From the IMG/VR virus record IMGVR_UViG_3300037549_000160, positions 1 to 40,815 of that record: DNA of 40,815 nucleotides. One strand, 5' to 3'. Below the pieces are notes generated by a model. The model was not told where the DNA came from, did not search any database, and worked only from the letters and a program-made list of their open reading frames with translations. The translations under genes were made by a program, and so were the position numbers. Numbering within the stretch: the stretch's first letter is position 1; the number at the start of each line of letters is the position of its first letter. The stretch comes from a virus. Shown in pieces: positions 30,490 through 36,544 of the stretch.

Positions 30490-30683
30490 CCGACGACCAC
30501 CAAACCACCCATCTCACTTTCGATGAATGGTGCGACCAGCTTAGGAAGCTGTCGGCCGCCGATCCGAACCGCTACGGCGCCGATGCGATCGCCAACTGCG
30601 GTGCCGAGTGCTGGCGTATGTATTACGACACCGGGCACAGCCCGGTCGACGCCTGGGCAGAGGACGGCACCTATGTCGAGTGA
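30486..30683 (+). CDS. hypothetical small protein
   Basis: A 65-residue protein: MTDDHQTTHLTFDEWCDQLR, KLSAADPNRYGADAIANCGA, ECWRMYYDTGHSPVDAWAED. It starts in an ATGA overlap. The N-terminus repeats that of the previous gene (DHQTT). The rest looks like a small alpha/beta domain with two cysteines. Not recognised. Confidence 0.65.
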   Translation: MTDDHQTTHLTFDEWCDQLRKLSAADPNRYGADAIANCGAECWRMYYDTGHSPVDAWAEDGTYVE

Positions 30684-30927
30684 TGCCCCCGCTCCGAAAA
30701 CCACCCCGGCCAGCGCCACGGGTATCCGCTTCAAGACGTTCTTTCGGCCGGGCGGTGGTCCCTCCGGTACGACGTGTGTGGCCCCGAGCACGCCGGCCGA
30801 AGGGTCGGGGCACCTGTTTTACTGGAACCGGCGGAACATCGAGCGGTGGCGGCAAACGCATTTGGCGGATGCTCAAGCGCTCCGAGATCGGATCGTAGAC
30901 CGCATATCGAAGGGTCGTGCCACATGA
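30673..30927 (+). CDS. hypothetical small protein
   Basis: An 84-residue protein (MSSDAPAPKTTPASATGIRF, later HLFYWNRRNIERWRQTHLAD). It begins inside the previous gene and ends in an ATGA overlap. Not recognised. The N-terminal PKTTP is shared in kind with other genes of the operon. Confidence 0.6.
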   Translation: MSSDAPAPKTTPASATGIRFKTFFRPGGGPSGTTCVAPSTPAEGSGHLFYWNRRNIERWRQTHLADAQALRDRIVDRISKGRAT

Positions 30928-31148
30928 GCGAAGTTCCGAAACCCACCGGCTGGCAGCCGGTTGAAACCGCGCCGCATGGCGTGGACGTGCTGCTGTTCTG
31001 TCCCGACCGGGGATGCGAAAGCAACCGCGCACGGATCGAGCTTGGCCCCTACAGCCACGGGAAGCGGACCCCGCACGGCAGCACCGTGAGCTACCATTCG
31101 TGGGCAACGCACTGGATGCTGCTGCCGGAGATGCCCGATGTCGAATGA
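30924..31148 (+). CDS. DUF551-like small protein
   Basis: A 74-residue protein like the DUF551 family of phage proteins: GWQPVETAPHGVDVLLFCPD in front and THWMLLPEMP at the end. The core is an aromatic-rich beta structure. Function of the family is unknown. It starts in an ATGA overlap, and the next gene starts within its end. Confidence 0.75.
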   Translation: MSEVPKPTGWQPVETAPHGVDVLLFCPDRGCESNRARIELGPYSHGKRTPHGSTVSYHSWATHWMLLPEMPDVE

Positions 31149-31419
31149 CCAGATCAAAACCACCCCGGTCGAGCTTCCGCGCGTCATCGACCCGGGCGCT
31201 GTGTGGGATGGGAAGTGCGGCAAGTGCGGCGCGGAGGGAAACCGGCACCGGGCTTGCTGGCGTTGCGGGATGCATGCCGGAGTCGAATATCCGGCGGCGG
31301 CTCGGCAAACGACCGTGCCGCGGCGCATCGATACGGCGCCGCGGGATGGTCGGAGGCTGCTCGCGTTCGGCCCCGTCGAGATTACCGCCGCCGGCCGGAG
31401 GTCTGCCAATGTCCGATGA
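31138..31419 (+). CDS. small zinc-ribbon-like protein
   Basis: A 93-residue protein with two cysteine pairs, KCGKCGAEG and CWRCGMHAG, about 13 residues apart, a likely zinc ribbon. The N-terminus is MSNDQIKTTPVELPRVIDPG and the C-terminus IDTAPRDGRRLLAFGPVEIT recalls the DUF551-like sequence of the gene before it, so it may have arisen by fusion. Function unknown; nucleic-acid or protein binding is possible. Confidence 0.65.
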   Translation: MSNDQIKTTPVELPRVIDPGAVWDGKCGKCGAEGNRHRACWRCGMHAGVEYPAAARQTTVPRRIDTAPRDGRRLLAFGPVEITAAGRRSANVR

Positions 31420-31654
31420 TCGGTCCGCAACCACCGACATAGATGACTGGCGAGCATTTCTTGGCCGGTTCGGCATCCCTTTTGCCGAGGCTACTGCACC
31501 CGGCGAAGCTATCGGCTTTCGCGGCGATGGCGTGGCGACAACCCTCGAAATAACGGCGAAGTCTGCGGAGCAGGTTGTCGGCTATACAGGCTTCGCTGTT
31601 GACATTGAATTTGATGCCACGGGCCGCTTTCTCCGGTTCGGGATTTGGGAGTAG
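31409..31654 (+). CDS. hypothetical small protein
   Basis: An 81-residue protein (MSDDRSATTDIDDWRAFLGR, FGIPFAEATAPGEAIGF, then strands ending RFLRFGIWE). The alternating pattern suggests a small alpha/beta fold. It is less GC-rich than its neighbours. Not recognised. Confidence 0.65.
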   Translation: MSDDRSATTDIDDWRAFLGRFGIPFAEATAPGEAIGFRGDGVATTLEITAKSAEQVVGYTGFAVDIEFDATGRFLRFGIWE

Positions 31655-31658
31655 GCCA

Positions 31659-31850
31659 ATGCCCAATTCAGACCCACAACCCGGTCCCGGCGAGGGCTTT
31701 GCCCTCATGCCGTTAGAGCCGACTGTCGCCATGGTGAAGGCCGGGCGTCAGGCGATTTCGCATCTGCCGATGGAGCGCAACGCGCTCCAGGTCGCGCTAC
31801 TGGCGTGGCGCGCAATGGCACAGGAGGCCGCCCGTGCCGCAGGTAGCTGA
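31659..31850 (+). CDS. hypothetical small protein
   Basis: A 63-residue protein starting four bases after the previous stop. It reads MPNSDPQPGPGEGFALMPLE, PTVAMVKAGRQAISHLPMER and a helix NALQVALLAWRAMAQEAARA. Not recognised. The pattern PLEPT-MV-AG resembles a helical motif common in short phage early proteins. Confidence 0.6.
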   Translation: MPNSDPQPGPGEGFALMPLEPTVAMVKAGRQAISHLPMERNALQVALLAWRAMAQEAARAAGS

Positions 31851-32037
31851 CCAGCCGCCCACCGACTGCCCCGAGTGCGACGGCCAGGGCTGGCTGTGGC
31901 GGCCCATTCAATTTGCTGTTTCTCCGGTCCCGAAGCGCCTGGACGCGCCGGTCAATCTCGACGTGTTCAAGGAGCGCATCGTTTGCAGGTGTGCCGCTGG
32001 TATGGCGTACATGCGCCACCACTCGCGCCGCGCTTGA
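31834..32037 (+). CDS. small zinc-binding protein
   Basis: A 67-residue protein from GTG 31834 with AGGAGG at 31822-31827. CPECDGQGWLW near the start and CRCAAG near residue 51 look like half of a DnaJ-type zinc site. Not assigned. It is the last gene of the rightward operon, which meets the integrase gene convergently. Confidence 0.6.
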   Translation: MPQVADQPPTDCPECDGQGWLWRPIQFAVSPVPKRLDAPVNLDVFKERIVCRCAAGMAYMRHHSRRA

Positions 32038-32106
32038 TTTATACCGCATTGAATTTGCCCGCTGTATTATTGGGCACCGTGATGTAGAGCCTCGGGAAAC
32101 CGGCCT
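32038..32106. other. AT-rich gap at the integrase end, possible attP
   Basis: This 69-bp non-coding stretch separates the last accessory gene from the integrase gene. It contains the most AT-rich run in the area (TTATACCGCATTGAATTTG, TGTATTATTGGG). attP often lies next to int, so this is a candidate core region. No tRNA-like sequence or clear repeat was seen, so the assignment is weak. Confidence 0.3.
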
Positions 32107-33162
32107 TTAACCTTGCTTTCCGTCGCCTGATTTGCCGTTTGCTCTACGGGTCGGCAAACGCAGAATCGCCGCCTCGCCCATGCGATCGCGGTTCACCGCA
32201 GCGGTGTATCTCTCGACCTCGCGCAGCGTCCTGTGCCCGGTAATGGCGGCGATCTCGGTCGCGCTGCACCCGGCCTCGGCCAGTCGCACGGCGGCGAGTT
32301 TCCGCAGGCCGTGCAAATTCAGATCCCGGCCGGGCCCGCGCAGGCCGAGCCCGTCGAGGTGGCGCGCGAGCGTGTTCGACAGGTTGATCCGATTCCACGG
32401 CACGCCGGTACGGCCGACCAGGATATGCGTGGAGCCTGCTTCCGCACGCCATGCGGTTAGCTCTGGCAGCAGGTCTGGGTGGCACGGGACGCGCATCGCC
32501 ATCCCGGTCTTTTCCTGCGTCAGCCGCAGCGCCCGGCCATCGAACGCGGCCCAGGTCAGCGCGCACAGGTCGCCGCGGCGCTGGCCGGTATAGACCGCCA
32601 GCACCACCATGCGGCGCAGGTGTTCCGGCAAGCCGGCGACGGCGATCGCGTACTCGGCTTCGGTCCATGTCGGGAAAGTGCCGCCGGCGATCGGCCGCAT
32701 GCGCGCGGCGGGGCTGTATTCGATCCAGTCGCGGTCGACGGCCCAGGCGAGCAAGGCGGCGACCTTCTGCGCCCAGGCATTGCCGGCGGCGGGGCCTCTC
32801 GCGCCGGCCACGGCATCGCGCAGCGTCAGGAGATCGCGGCGCTTGATGGCCGTCACGGGCAAGTGGTCGATTTTCGCCAGCAGGCCGAGGTAGCGGGTTG
32901 TCGCTGTCACGGTGCGAGACTTGAGGGCGGCAAACTCGGGGCTGGCGCGGTAGGCCCGGATCAGCGCGCGGAGTGTGTCGGCATCTGGTCGTGCTCCGAC
33001 CTGTCGCTCTGCTGCGGCGAGGGCGTCGGCAAACCCTGCATCGTCCAGCCCCGGCAGGCGCCGGCCGGTCGCGCGATGGTAGAGGTACTCGACCTCGGAC
33101 CCGTCAGCGAGCCGCGCCTTGACGGCCCGCACGCCGCGGGGATGACGCGATGGTCTGGGCAA
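32107..33162 (-). CDS. int: tyrosine recombinase, phage integrase
   Basis: A 351-residue integrase. The catalytic set is present: arginine in TGQRRGDL (about R195), lysine in TQEKTG (K218), H284 and R287 in LHGLRK, H310 in GHRT and tyrosine Y319 in VERYT. An N-terminal arm-binding part and core-binding domain precede (residues 1-155). It joins attP and attB. Start TTG 33162 is uncertain; GTG 33132 is an alternative. It overlaps the excisionase-like gene by 59 bases, which links their translation. Last gene of the leftward operon. Confidence 0.92.
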   Translation of the reverse strand: MPRPSRHPRGVRAVKARLADGSEVEYLYHRATGRRLPGLDDAGFADALAAAERQVGARPDADTLRALIRAYRASPEFAALKSRTVTATTRYLGLLAKIDHLPVTAIKRRDLLTLRDAVAGARGPAAGNAWAQKVAALLAWAVDRDWIEYSPAARMRPIAGGTFPTWTEAEYAIAVAGLPEHLRRMVVLAVYTGQRRGDLCALTWAAFDGRALRLTQEKTGMAMRVPCHPDLLPELTAWRAEAGSTHILVGRTGVPWNRINLSNTLARHLDGLGLRGPGRDLNLHGLRKLAAVRLAEAGCSATEIAAITGHRTLREVERYTAAVNRDRMGEAAILRLPTRRANGKSGDGKQG

Positions 33163-33376
33163 GGGCTTCTATCGCCTGTCTGGGGTCTGTGGACGCTACG
33201 CCGCCGCCCATGGCCGCGTCCAGGGCAAGGCGGTCCCATCGTGGGCAGGCGGCGCCGAGGGCTGCGGACGGGGCTGGGATGGCGCCGGCGCGGACCTTGC
33301 GGCGAAAGCCGTCCACGCTCAGCCGCAGGTAGCCGGCGGCTTCGTCAGCGGTGAGCCAGCGGGTGGGATCAGCCAT
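33104..33376 (-). CDS. excisionase-like helix-turn-helix protein
   Basis: A 90-residue protein with an AlpA/excisionase type domain: WLTADEAAGYLRLSVDGFRR, KVRAGAIPAP, then PRWDRLALDAAM. Such proteins bend attP and steer integrase to excision. It lies directly before and overlaps int, the usual xis position. Start ATG 33376 falls at the end of a tiny upstream frame (33369-33452). Confidence 0.75.
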   Translation of the reverse strand: MADPTRWLTADEAAGYLRLSVDGFRRKVRAGAIPAPSAALGAACPRWDRLALDAAMGGGVASTDPRQAIEALAQTIASSPRRAGRQGAAR

Positions 33377-33452
33377 TGGGTGATCCCCAGGGATCGTAGC
33401 GCGGCGTCTGTAAGCCGGCCAGCACGCCCGCGATAATCTCCCGGTCCGTCAC
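33369..33452 (-). CDS. tiny coupled ORF, 27 residues
   Basis: From GTG 33452 (GTGA overlap with the stop of the gene before it) the frame reads TDREIIAGVLAGLQTPRYDP and ends with a stop at 33369-33371, inside the first codons of the excisionase-like gene. Both ends are joined to neighbours by overlap, as expected for a translated coupling peptide. Real function uncertain. Confidence 0.45.
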   Translation of the reverse strand: MTDREIIAGVLAGLQTPRYDPWGSPNG

Positions 33453-33805
33453 TGCCCGCCCTCCGCAGCCAGCGCGCGGATGGCGGCGGCGCACTCAACC
33501 GCAGTTTCGTCGCTGTTGATCCATGCTTCTTTCCATGCGTCGGGAATGCCGCCCTCGCTGTTTTTCCACATTTCGCAGCCTTGCTCGAAACTTTTGCCGC
33601 TCTCATCACACACCCGCGCCGCTTCCTCCAGCGCATCCCGCCGCGCCGTCGCCAGCGCAGCGCGGGCCGCGTCGCGCTCGGAAAGCAGGGCGCGCAGCAT
33701 GTCGGCAGCGTCACCAACGGGCGGCAATATCAGGCCGCCGCTCTCTGCCGCATCCTGAAGCGTCCATGCCATGTAGCGCACGCTCTCGGCATCGGTCGCG
33801 GTCAT
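33449..33805 (-). CDS. hypothetical protein in the leftward operon
   Basis: A 118-residue helical protein (ESVRYMAWTLQDAAESGGLI, RALLSERDAARAALATARRD, then ALEEAARVCDESGKSFEQGC). The central coiled coil and the following EAARVCDE motif are common in short phage proteins of unknown role. ATG 33805 forms an ATGA overlap with the previous gene. Confidence 0.7.
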   Translation of the reverse strand: MTATDAESVRYMAWTLQDAAESGGLILPPVGDAADMLRALLSERDAARAALATARRDALEEAARVCDESGKSFEQGCEMWKNSEGGIPDAWKEAWINSDETAVECAAAIRALAAEGGQ

Positions 33806-34131
33806 GCGCCGGCCTCCGATGGGAATGGCGCCGGTTGGAAATCGACCAGCCGCAACCCAGCGCCGCACTCATTGGCGCGAACCAACATCGCGGCGTGAAC
33901 GGGATGCACCGTGCCCTTCGGCAGCGTCAAATGACGTGCGTGCTGTTCCGACCATACCGCGAGGAACGGCGCCAAATCGCGCACCATCTCTCTCAGCCTT
34001 TCAATCTCCGCATGCGCCACCGCCAGCCGGTCATCATCGCCGGCCGCCGGGATCGCCACCGGATCGGCCTGGCGCGCAACCGCCAGCGCGTCTAGCTCGG
34101 CGCGGATGCGGGCTTCTAGGTCGTCGCTCAT
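33802..34131 (-). CDS. hypothetical protein in the leftward operon
   Basis: A 109-residue protein with an N-terminal helix (DDLEARIRAELDALAVARQA) and a coiled coil (DRLAVAHAEIERLREMVRDL) followed by FLAVWSEQHARHLTL. Not recognised. Start overlaps a 13-residue leader frame; end overlaps the next gene. Confidence 0.65.
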   Translation of the reverse strand: MSDDLEARIRAELDALAVARQADPVAIPAAGDDDRLAVAHAEIERLREMVRDLAPFLAVWSEQHARHLTLPKGTVHPVHAAMLVRANECGAGLRLVDFQPAPFPSEAGA

Positions 34132-34169
34132 TCCTGCGGCTCCTCAATCTGCGGCTCGGCGTCAGCCAT
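34128..34169 (-). CDS. tiny coupled ORF, 13 residues
   Basis: From ATG 34169 the frame gives MADAEPQIEEPQE and ends in an ATGA overlap with the 34131 gene. GGAG at 34178-34181 may serve as its ribosome-binding site. It could be a leader peptide that couples translation of the two neighbours. Weak evidence. Confidence 0.3.
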   Translation of the reverse strand: MADAEPQIEEPQE

Positions 34170-34174
34170 GGTGC

Positions 34175-34300
34175 TCACTCCGGCCAGTATCCGAGGCTGA
34201 GCACGCACCGCGTCAGGGCGGCGGCGGCCCAGAACACGGCTGCGAAAAAGCCGCCCAACAGCAGCAGGGCGACGATGCGGTGGCCCCATTGGTCAGGCAT
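34175..34300 (-). CDS. small membrane protein, 41 residues
   Basis: From ATG 34300, inside the stop of the gene before it (TGATG), the frame reads MPDQWGHRIVALLLLGGFFA and AVFWAAAALTRCVLSLGYWP. Residues 9-29 are one membrane helix. It fills a gap of about 130 bp that otherwise would be empty. Likely real; function unknown. Confidence 0.55.
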   Translation of the reverse strand: MPDQWGHRIVALLLLGGFFAAVFWAAAALTRCVLSLGYWPE

Positions 34301-34638
34301 CAGGCGCCGCGCTTTTCCATCCGCACCTTCGTGGCAAACTCCTGCGCGCGGCTGAGCGTCCAGCCGAATTCCTCGGCCACATCTTTCGCGCCCCGGCCGG
34401 CGAGGATCATGGTCCGCGCTTCGCCTTCGTCCTCCTCCTCGACGGTGCGGCCTTGGGGCTGTCCCGAGTTCGCGTTCCGCACCGCCGGCAGGCCCAGCCG
34501 CTTGGCCGCGCTGTAGAGCGAGGTCGGATTGTTGATGTGCGCCCCGTCCAGCGCGTTGATCCGCCGATGGATGTCCTTGACGGTCAGGTCGGTCTGCGGC
34601 CAGAGCGTGCGCAGCAGCTCGTCGGCGCCCCGTTCCAT
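34300..34638 (-). CDS. helix-turn-helix protein, GcrA-like N-terminus
   Basis: A 112-residue DNA-binding-type protein. MERGADELLRTLWPQTDLTV then SLYSAAKRLGLPAVRN recalls the start of GcrA, the alphaproteobacterial cell-cycle regulator that binds methylated DNA, though the match is partial. A second helix-turn-helix-like segment follows (GRGAKDVAEEFGWTLSRAQE). A linker EEEDEGE separates them. Start ATG 34638 chosen by domain start. It could influence host or phage transcription. Overlaps the upstream gene by 55 bases. Confidence 0.6.
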   Translation of the reverse strand: MERGADELLRTLWPQTDLTVKDIHRRINALDGAHINNPTSLYSAAKRLGLPAVRNANSGQPQGRTVEEEDEGEARTMILAGRGAKDVAEEFGWTLSRAQEFATKVRMEKRGA

Positions 34639-34934
34639 GGCGAGCCCGGCCAGGTCGGTTCCTCGGCCGGGACCGCGACAGTTGGGGCGGCAGCGCACGG
34701 CGCCGGCTCGGCCTCAGCGGCGGCCTCTTCTTCCACCTCCTCCTCCGGCTCCTCCTCGAGGAGGTCCGCCTCCGTCTCCTCCTCGGTGATCGCCTCGGCG
34801 TCGTTCTGCGGGTCCAGCAGGAAGGCCAGCAGGTCGATGCCGGCCTGGGCGTATTGGTAGCTGCCGGACAACTCTGCGCCCTCCCGCAGCGTCGTCACCA
34901 GCCGGTGCATGCCGGCGCGATCCAGCGTGATCAT
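34584..34934 (-). CDS. acidic hypothetical protein
   Basis: A protein of about 116 residues. The first 45 residues are helical (LDRAGMHRLVTTLREGAELS, QYAQAGIDLLAFLL) and then comes an extremely glutamate-rich stretch (EEETEADLLEEEPEEEVEEE). The acidic tail may mimic DNA, a trick used by several phage inhibitors, but this is only a guess. Start ATG 34934 or GTG 34937, coupled to the previous gene. Confidence 0.6.
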   Translation of the reverse strand: MITLDRAGMHRLVTTLREGAELSGSYQYAQAGIDLLAFLLDPQNDAEAITEEETEADLLEEEPEEEVEEEAAAEAEPAPCAAAPTVAVPAEEPTWPGSPWNGAPTSCCARSGRRPT

Positions 34935-35128
34935 CACGGCCAGCCTCCCGCCACCTGCATCGCATCCACGCGCAGCAGCTGGTCGAGGCAGAGCAGGATC
35001 ACCACGATGCCCGCGAAGAAACAGAGGCCGCCGATCGCCCGCTCGATCCGGTCGGGCAGCGGCGCGGGCGGTGGCGTCATCAGCCGGCGGGCATTGCCCG
35101 GAACCGGGGGAATGCGCAGGTCATCCAT
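34934..35128 (-). CDS. small membrane protein, 64 residues
   Basis: A 64-residue protein: MDDLRIPPVPGNARRLMTPP, then one membrane helix (about residues 30-48, AIGGLCFFAGIVVILLCLDQ). Ribosome-binding sequence GGAGG at 35136-35140 on the minus strand. Role unknown; member of the leftward early operon. Confidence 0.65.
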   Translation of the reverse strand: MDDLRIPPVPGNARRLMTPPPAPLPDRIERAIGGLCFFAGIVVILLCLDQLLRVDAMQVAGGWP

Positions 35129-35468
35129 GGCGAACCTCCGTCGCCGCATCGAAGCGGATACCGCGCTCGCCCAGCGCGCGGCTGTAGGGACAGAGCGGGA
35201 CGTCGCCGTAGAGCGGCGCCAAGGCGCGGCAGAATTCGGCGCCGGCCAGCCGATCGGCCTTTTCCGGGCCGCCCTGGCAGGCTTCCTGCACCCAGCTATC
35301 GGCAATGGTCAGCAGCCCGTCGCTGGTGAGGTAGCGGGCCCGCAGAATCTCCCGCAGCACGCCGCGCAGCGGGCTGCTGGCGGCCGGCATCGGCAACGGG
35401 CTGGCCCATTCCGCCGGGTTGTCCCAGCCGGGGATCGGCCCGGCGAAGGCCGCCTGCTCCTCCGGCAT
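35121..35468 (-). CDS. hypothetical protein in the leftward operon
   Basis: A 115-residue protein (FAGPIPGWDNPAEWASPLPM, LREILRARYLTSDGLLTIAD, then AGAEFCRALAPLYGDVPLCP). Mostly helical with a few cysteines. Not recognised. Start ATG 35468 overlaps the previous stop (TGATG). Confidence 0.65.
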   Translation of the reverse strand: MPEEQAAFAGPIPGWDNPAEWASPLPMPAASSPLRGVLREILRARYLTSDGLLTIADSWVQEACQGGPEKADRLAGAEFCRALAPLYGDVPLCPYSRALGERGIRFDAATEVRHG

Positions 35469-35725
35469 CACAGCGGATCCCCGATCATCTCGCCGAGGGC
35501 GAAGGCCGCGTCGAGAAAGGCCTTGGTCTGGAAGCGGTCGAGCGCGCGGGCGGCGCTGCCGCGGCCGGTCTCGAAGCTGAGGGTGACGGTATCCTCGCCG
35601 CCGAAATGCAGGCCGAGGATGCGGCCCTGCGTGTCCACCACGCGGACGAAGGGCAGCCCGGCCGGCGGCGTCGCGCCGGCTATGGGTGCTGCGTCAGACG
35701 GGTCTTCCAGGAGATCGGATGGCAT
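35468..35725 (-). CDS. hypothetical protein, first gene of the leftward operon
   Basis: An 85-residue protein with a beta-rich centre (FVRVVDTQGRILGLHFGGED, TVTLSFETGRGSAARALDRF). First gene after the leftward promoter and operator. Its ribosome-binding sequence GAGGGA lies in the arm of a hairpin (35730-35749), so its translation may be controlled. Not recognised. Confidence 0.65.
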   Translation of the reverse strand: MPSDLLEDPSDAAPIAGATPPAGLPFVRVVDTQGRILGLHFGGEDTVTLSFETGRGSAARALDRFQTKAFLDAAFALGEMIGDPL

Positions 35726-35729
35726 GGGT

Positions 35730-35749
35730 CCCTCGCGGTTTGGCGAGGG
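35730..35749 (-). promoter_or_regulatory. hairpin covering the ribosome-binding site of the first leftward gene
   Basis: CCCTCGC (35730-35736) and GCGAGGG (35743-35749) pair perfectly with a 6-base loop. On the minus strand the arm nearest the start codon contains GAGGGA, the likely ribosome-binding sequence of the gene starting at 35725. Folding would hide it. Confidence 0.5.
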
Positions 35750-35751
35750 TA

Positions 35752-35780
35752 ACTTTGGCGTGACCGAAATTTCGGGTCAA
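35752..35780 (-). promoter_or_regulatory. leftward early promoter (PL-like)
   Basis: Minus strand TTGACC (35775-35780, 5 of 6 to consensus), 17-base spacer and CAAAGT (35752-35757, weak). The spacer holds the palindrome at 35762-35778. Repressor binding there would shut the leftward operon. Confidence 0.55.
35762..35778. promoter_or_regulatory. repressor operator, left side
   Basis: CCGAAATTTCGG (35764-35775) is a perfect 12-bp palindrome, extended by GA before and GTC after. It overlaps the -35 box of the leftward promoter. A further half-like AAATTCGG lies at 35784-35791. The same arms CCGAAA/TTTCGG occur right of the repressor gene. Confidence 0.75.
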
Positions 35781-35797
35781 GAGAAATTCGGCCAGAC

Positions 35798-36184
35798 TTA
35801 ATTTTTCTTTTTGGCCTCGGCCAGCAACCGGGCATTCTGAATAACCGCTTCCCATTCTTCGGGCGCCAGGGCGTCCATCAGGGCGAGCGCCTCCTCGACC
35901 TTTGGGCTGAGTTCCGCATCGGCCGGTGCCCGAAGCAGATCGCCAGGCTGGGCTTTCAATAGGACTGCAATCTGACGCAGCTGACCGACGCTCATACCGT
36001 GCTTCCCGCTGATCCAACCTGAGACAGTTGCATCCGATACGCCGAGGGCGGCGGCGATGTGCTTCTGCCGTAAGCGTCGCAGCTTAAGCCATGTGGGAAG
36101 ATGTTCCAACATTGTTCTCTGTTCCGTGAGTTGAGCGAGCCGACGTAGCTCGATCTCTTCGGGAGTCTCGGGGATTGCGGTCAT
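35798..36184 (-). CDS. CI-like repressor, short form
   Basis: A 128-residue protein with an XRE-type helix-turn-helix (about residues 35-75: LRQKHIAAALGVSDATVSGW, then HGMSVGQLRQIAVLLK). The remaining 50 residues are helical and acidic then basic (ALMDALAPEEWEAVIQNARL). It has no room for the S24 autocleavage domain of lambda CI. It lies opposite to a Cro-like gene and between matching operators, so it is the likely prophage repressor. Start ATG 36184 or ATG 36205; neither has a good ribosome-binding sequence. Confidence 0.8.
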   Translation of the reverse strand: MTAIPETPEEIELRRLAQLTEQRTMLEHLPTWLKLRRLRQKHIAAALGVSDATVSGWISGKHGMSVGQLRQIAVLLKAQPGDLLRAPADAELSPKVEEALALMDALAPEEWEAVIQNARLLAEAKKKN

Positions 36185-36229
36185 GCCGCCATGGTGTTGG
36201 GCCATGGACCGGGCTGGAACGCAGCCACG

Positions 36230-36242
36230 CCGAAAATTTCGG
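36230..36242. promoter_or_regulatory. repressor operator, right side
   Basis: CCGAAAATTTCGG, arms CCGAAA and TTTCGG around a central A. Two further half-sites CCGAAA (36248-36253) and TTTCGG (36274-36279) follow, facing each other across the rightward -35 box. The set matches the left operator and probably serves repressor and Cro-like protein. Confidence 0.75.
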
Positions 36243-36261
36243 GCATGCCGAAAAATCACTC

Positions 36262-36291
36262 TTGCGGGAGTTCTTTCGGTCTGGCTAAAAT
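36262..36291 (+). promoter_or_regulatory. rightward early promoter (PR-like), possibly leaderless
   Basis: TTGCGG (36262-36267), 18-base spacer, TAAAAT (36286-36291, 5 of 6). The half-operator TTTCGG lies in the spacer. The expected start point falls at or next to ATG 36299, so the Cro-like message may have no leader. Confidence 0.6.
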
Positions 36292-36298
36292 TAGAGCC

Positions 36299-36544
36299 AT
36301 GGACCTCGACATCAAAGCAATCCTCCGCGAACGGGGCCTTCGGCAGAAAGACATCGCCGAGGCCATGGGCGTGAGCGCCGCGACCGTTAGCGAATGGATC
36401 GCCGCGCTCGGTCAGGGCCAGCACCGCCGCGTCCCGGCGGAACGCTCTCGGGAGCTGGCGACGGCGCTCTCTGTGCCGGTCAGTCGCATCCGGCCCGATC
36501 TGTTTGGCGCCCCGGCAGCAGTCGCTTCGGATGTCGCCGCGTGA
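36299..36544 (+). CDS. Cro/YdaS-like helix-turn-helix protein
   Basis: An 81-residue DNA-binding protein: MDLDIKAILRERGLRQKDIA, EAMGVSAATVSEWIAALGQG, QHRRVPAERSRELATALSVP. The helix-turn-helix and following SRELATALSVP resemble YdaS/Cro-type proteins. It is divergent from the repressor gene and shares its operator zone, the position of cro. First gene of the rightward early operon. No ribosome-binding sequence precedes the start. Confidence 0.82.
   Translation: MDLDIKAILRERGLRQKDIAEAMGVSAATVSEWIAALGQGQHRRVPAERSRELATALSVPVSRIRPDLFGAPAAVASDVAA

Noticed and set aside
32038-32106. tRNA-derived attP core
   Set aside because: No tRNA-like 3' end or anticodon arm could be recognised, so only a weak att candidate is listed.
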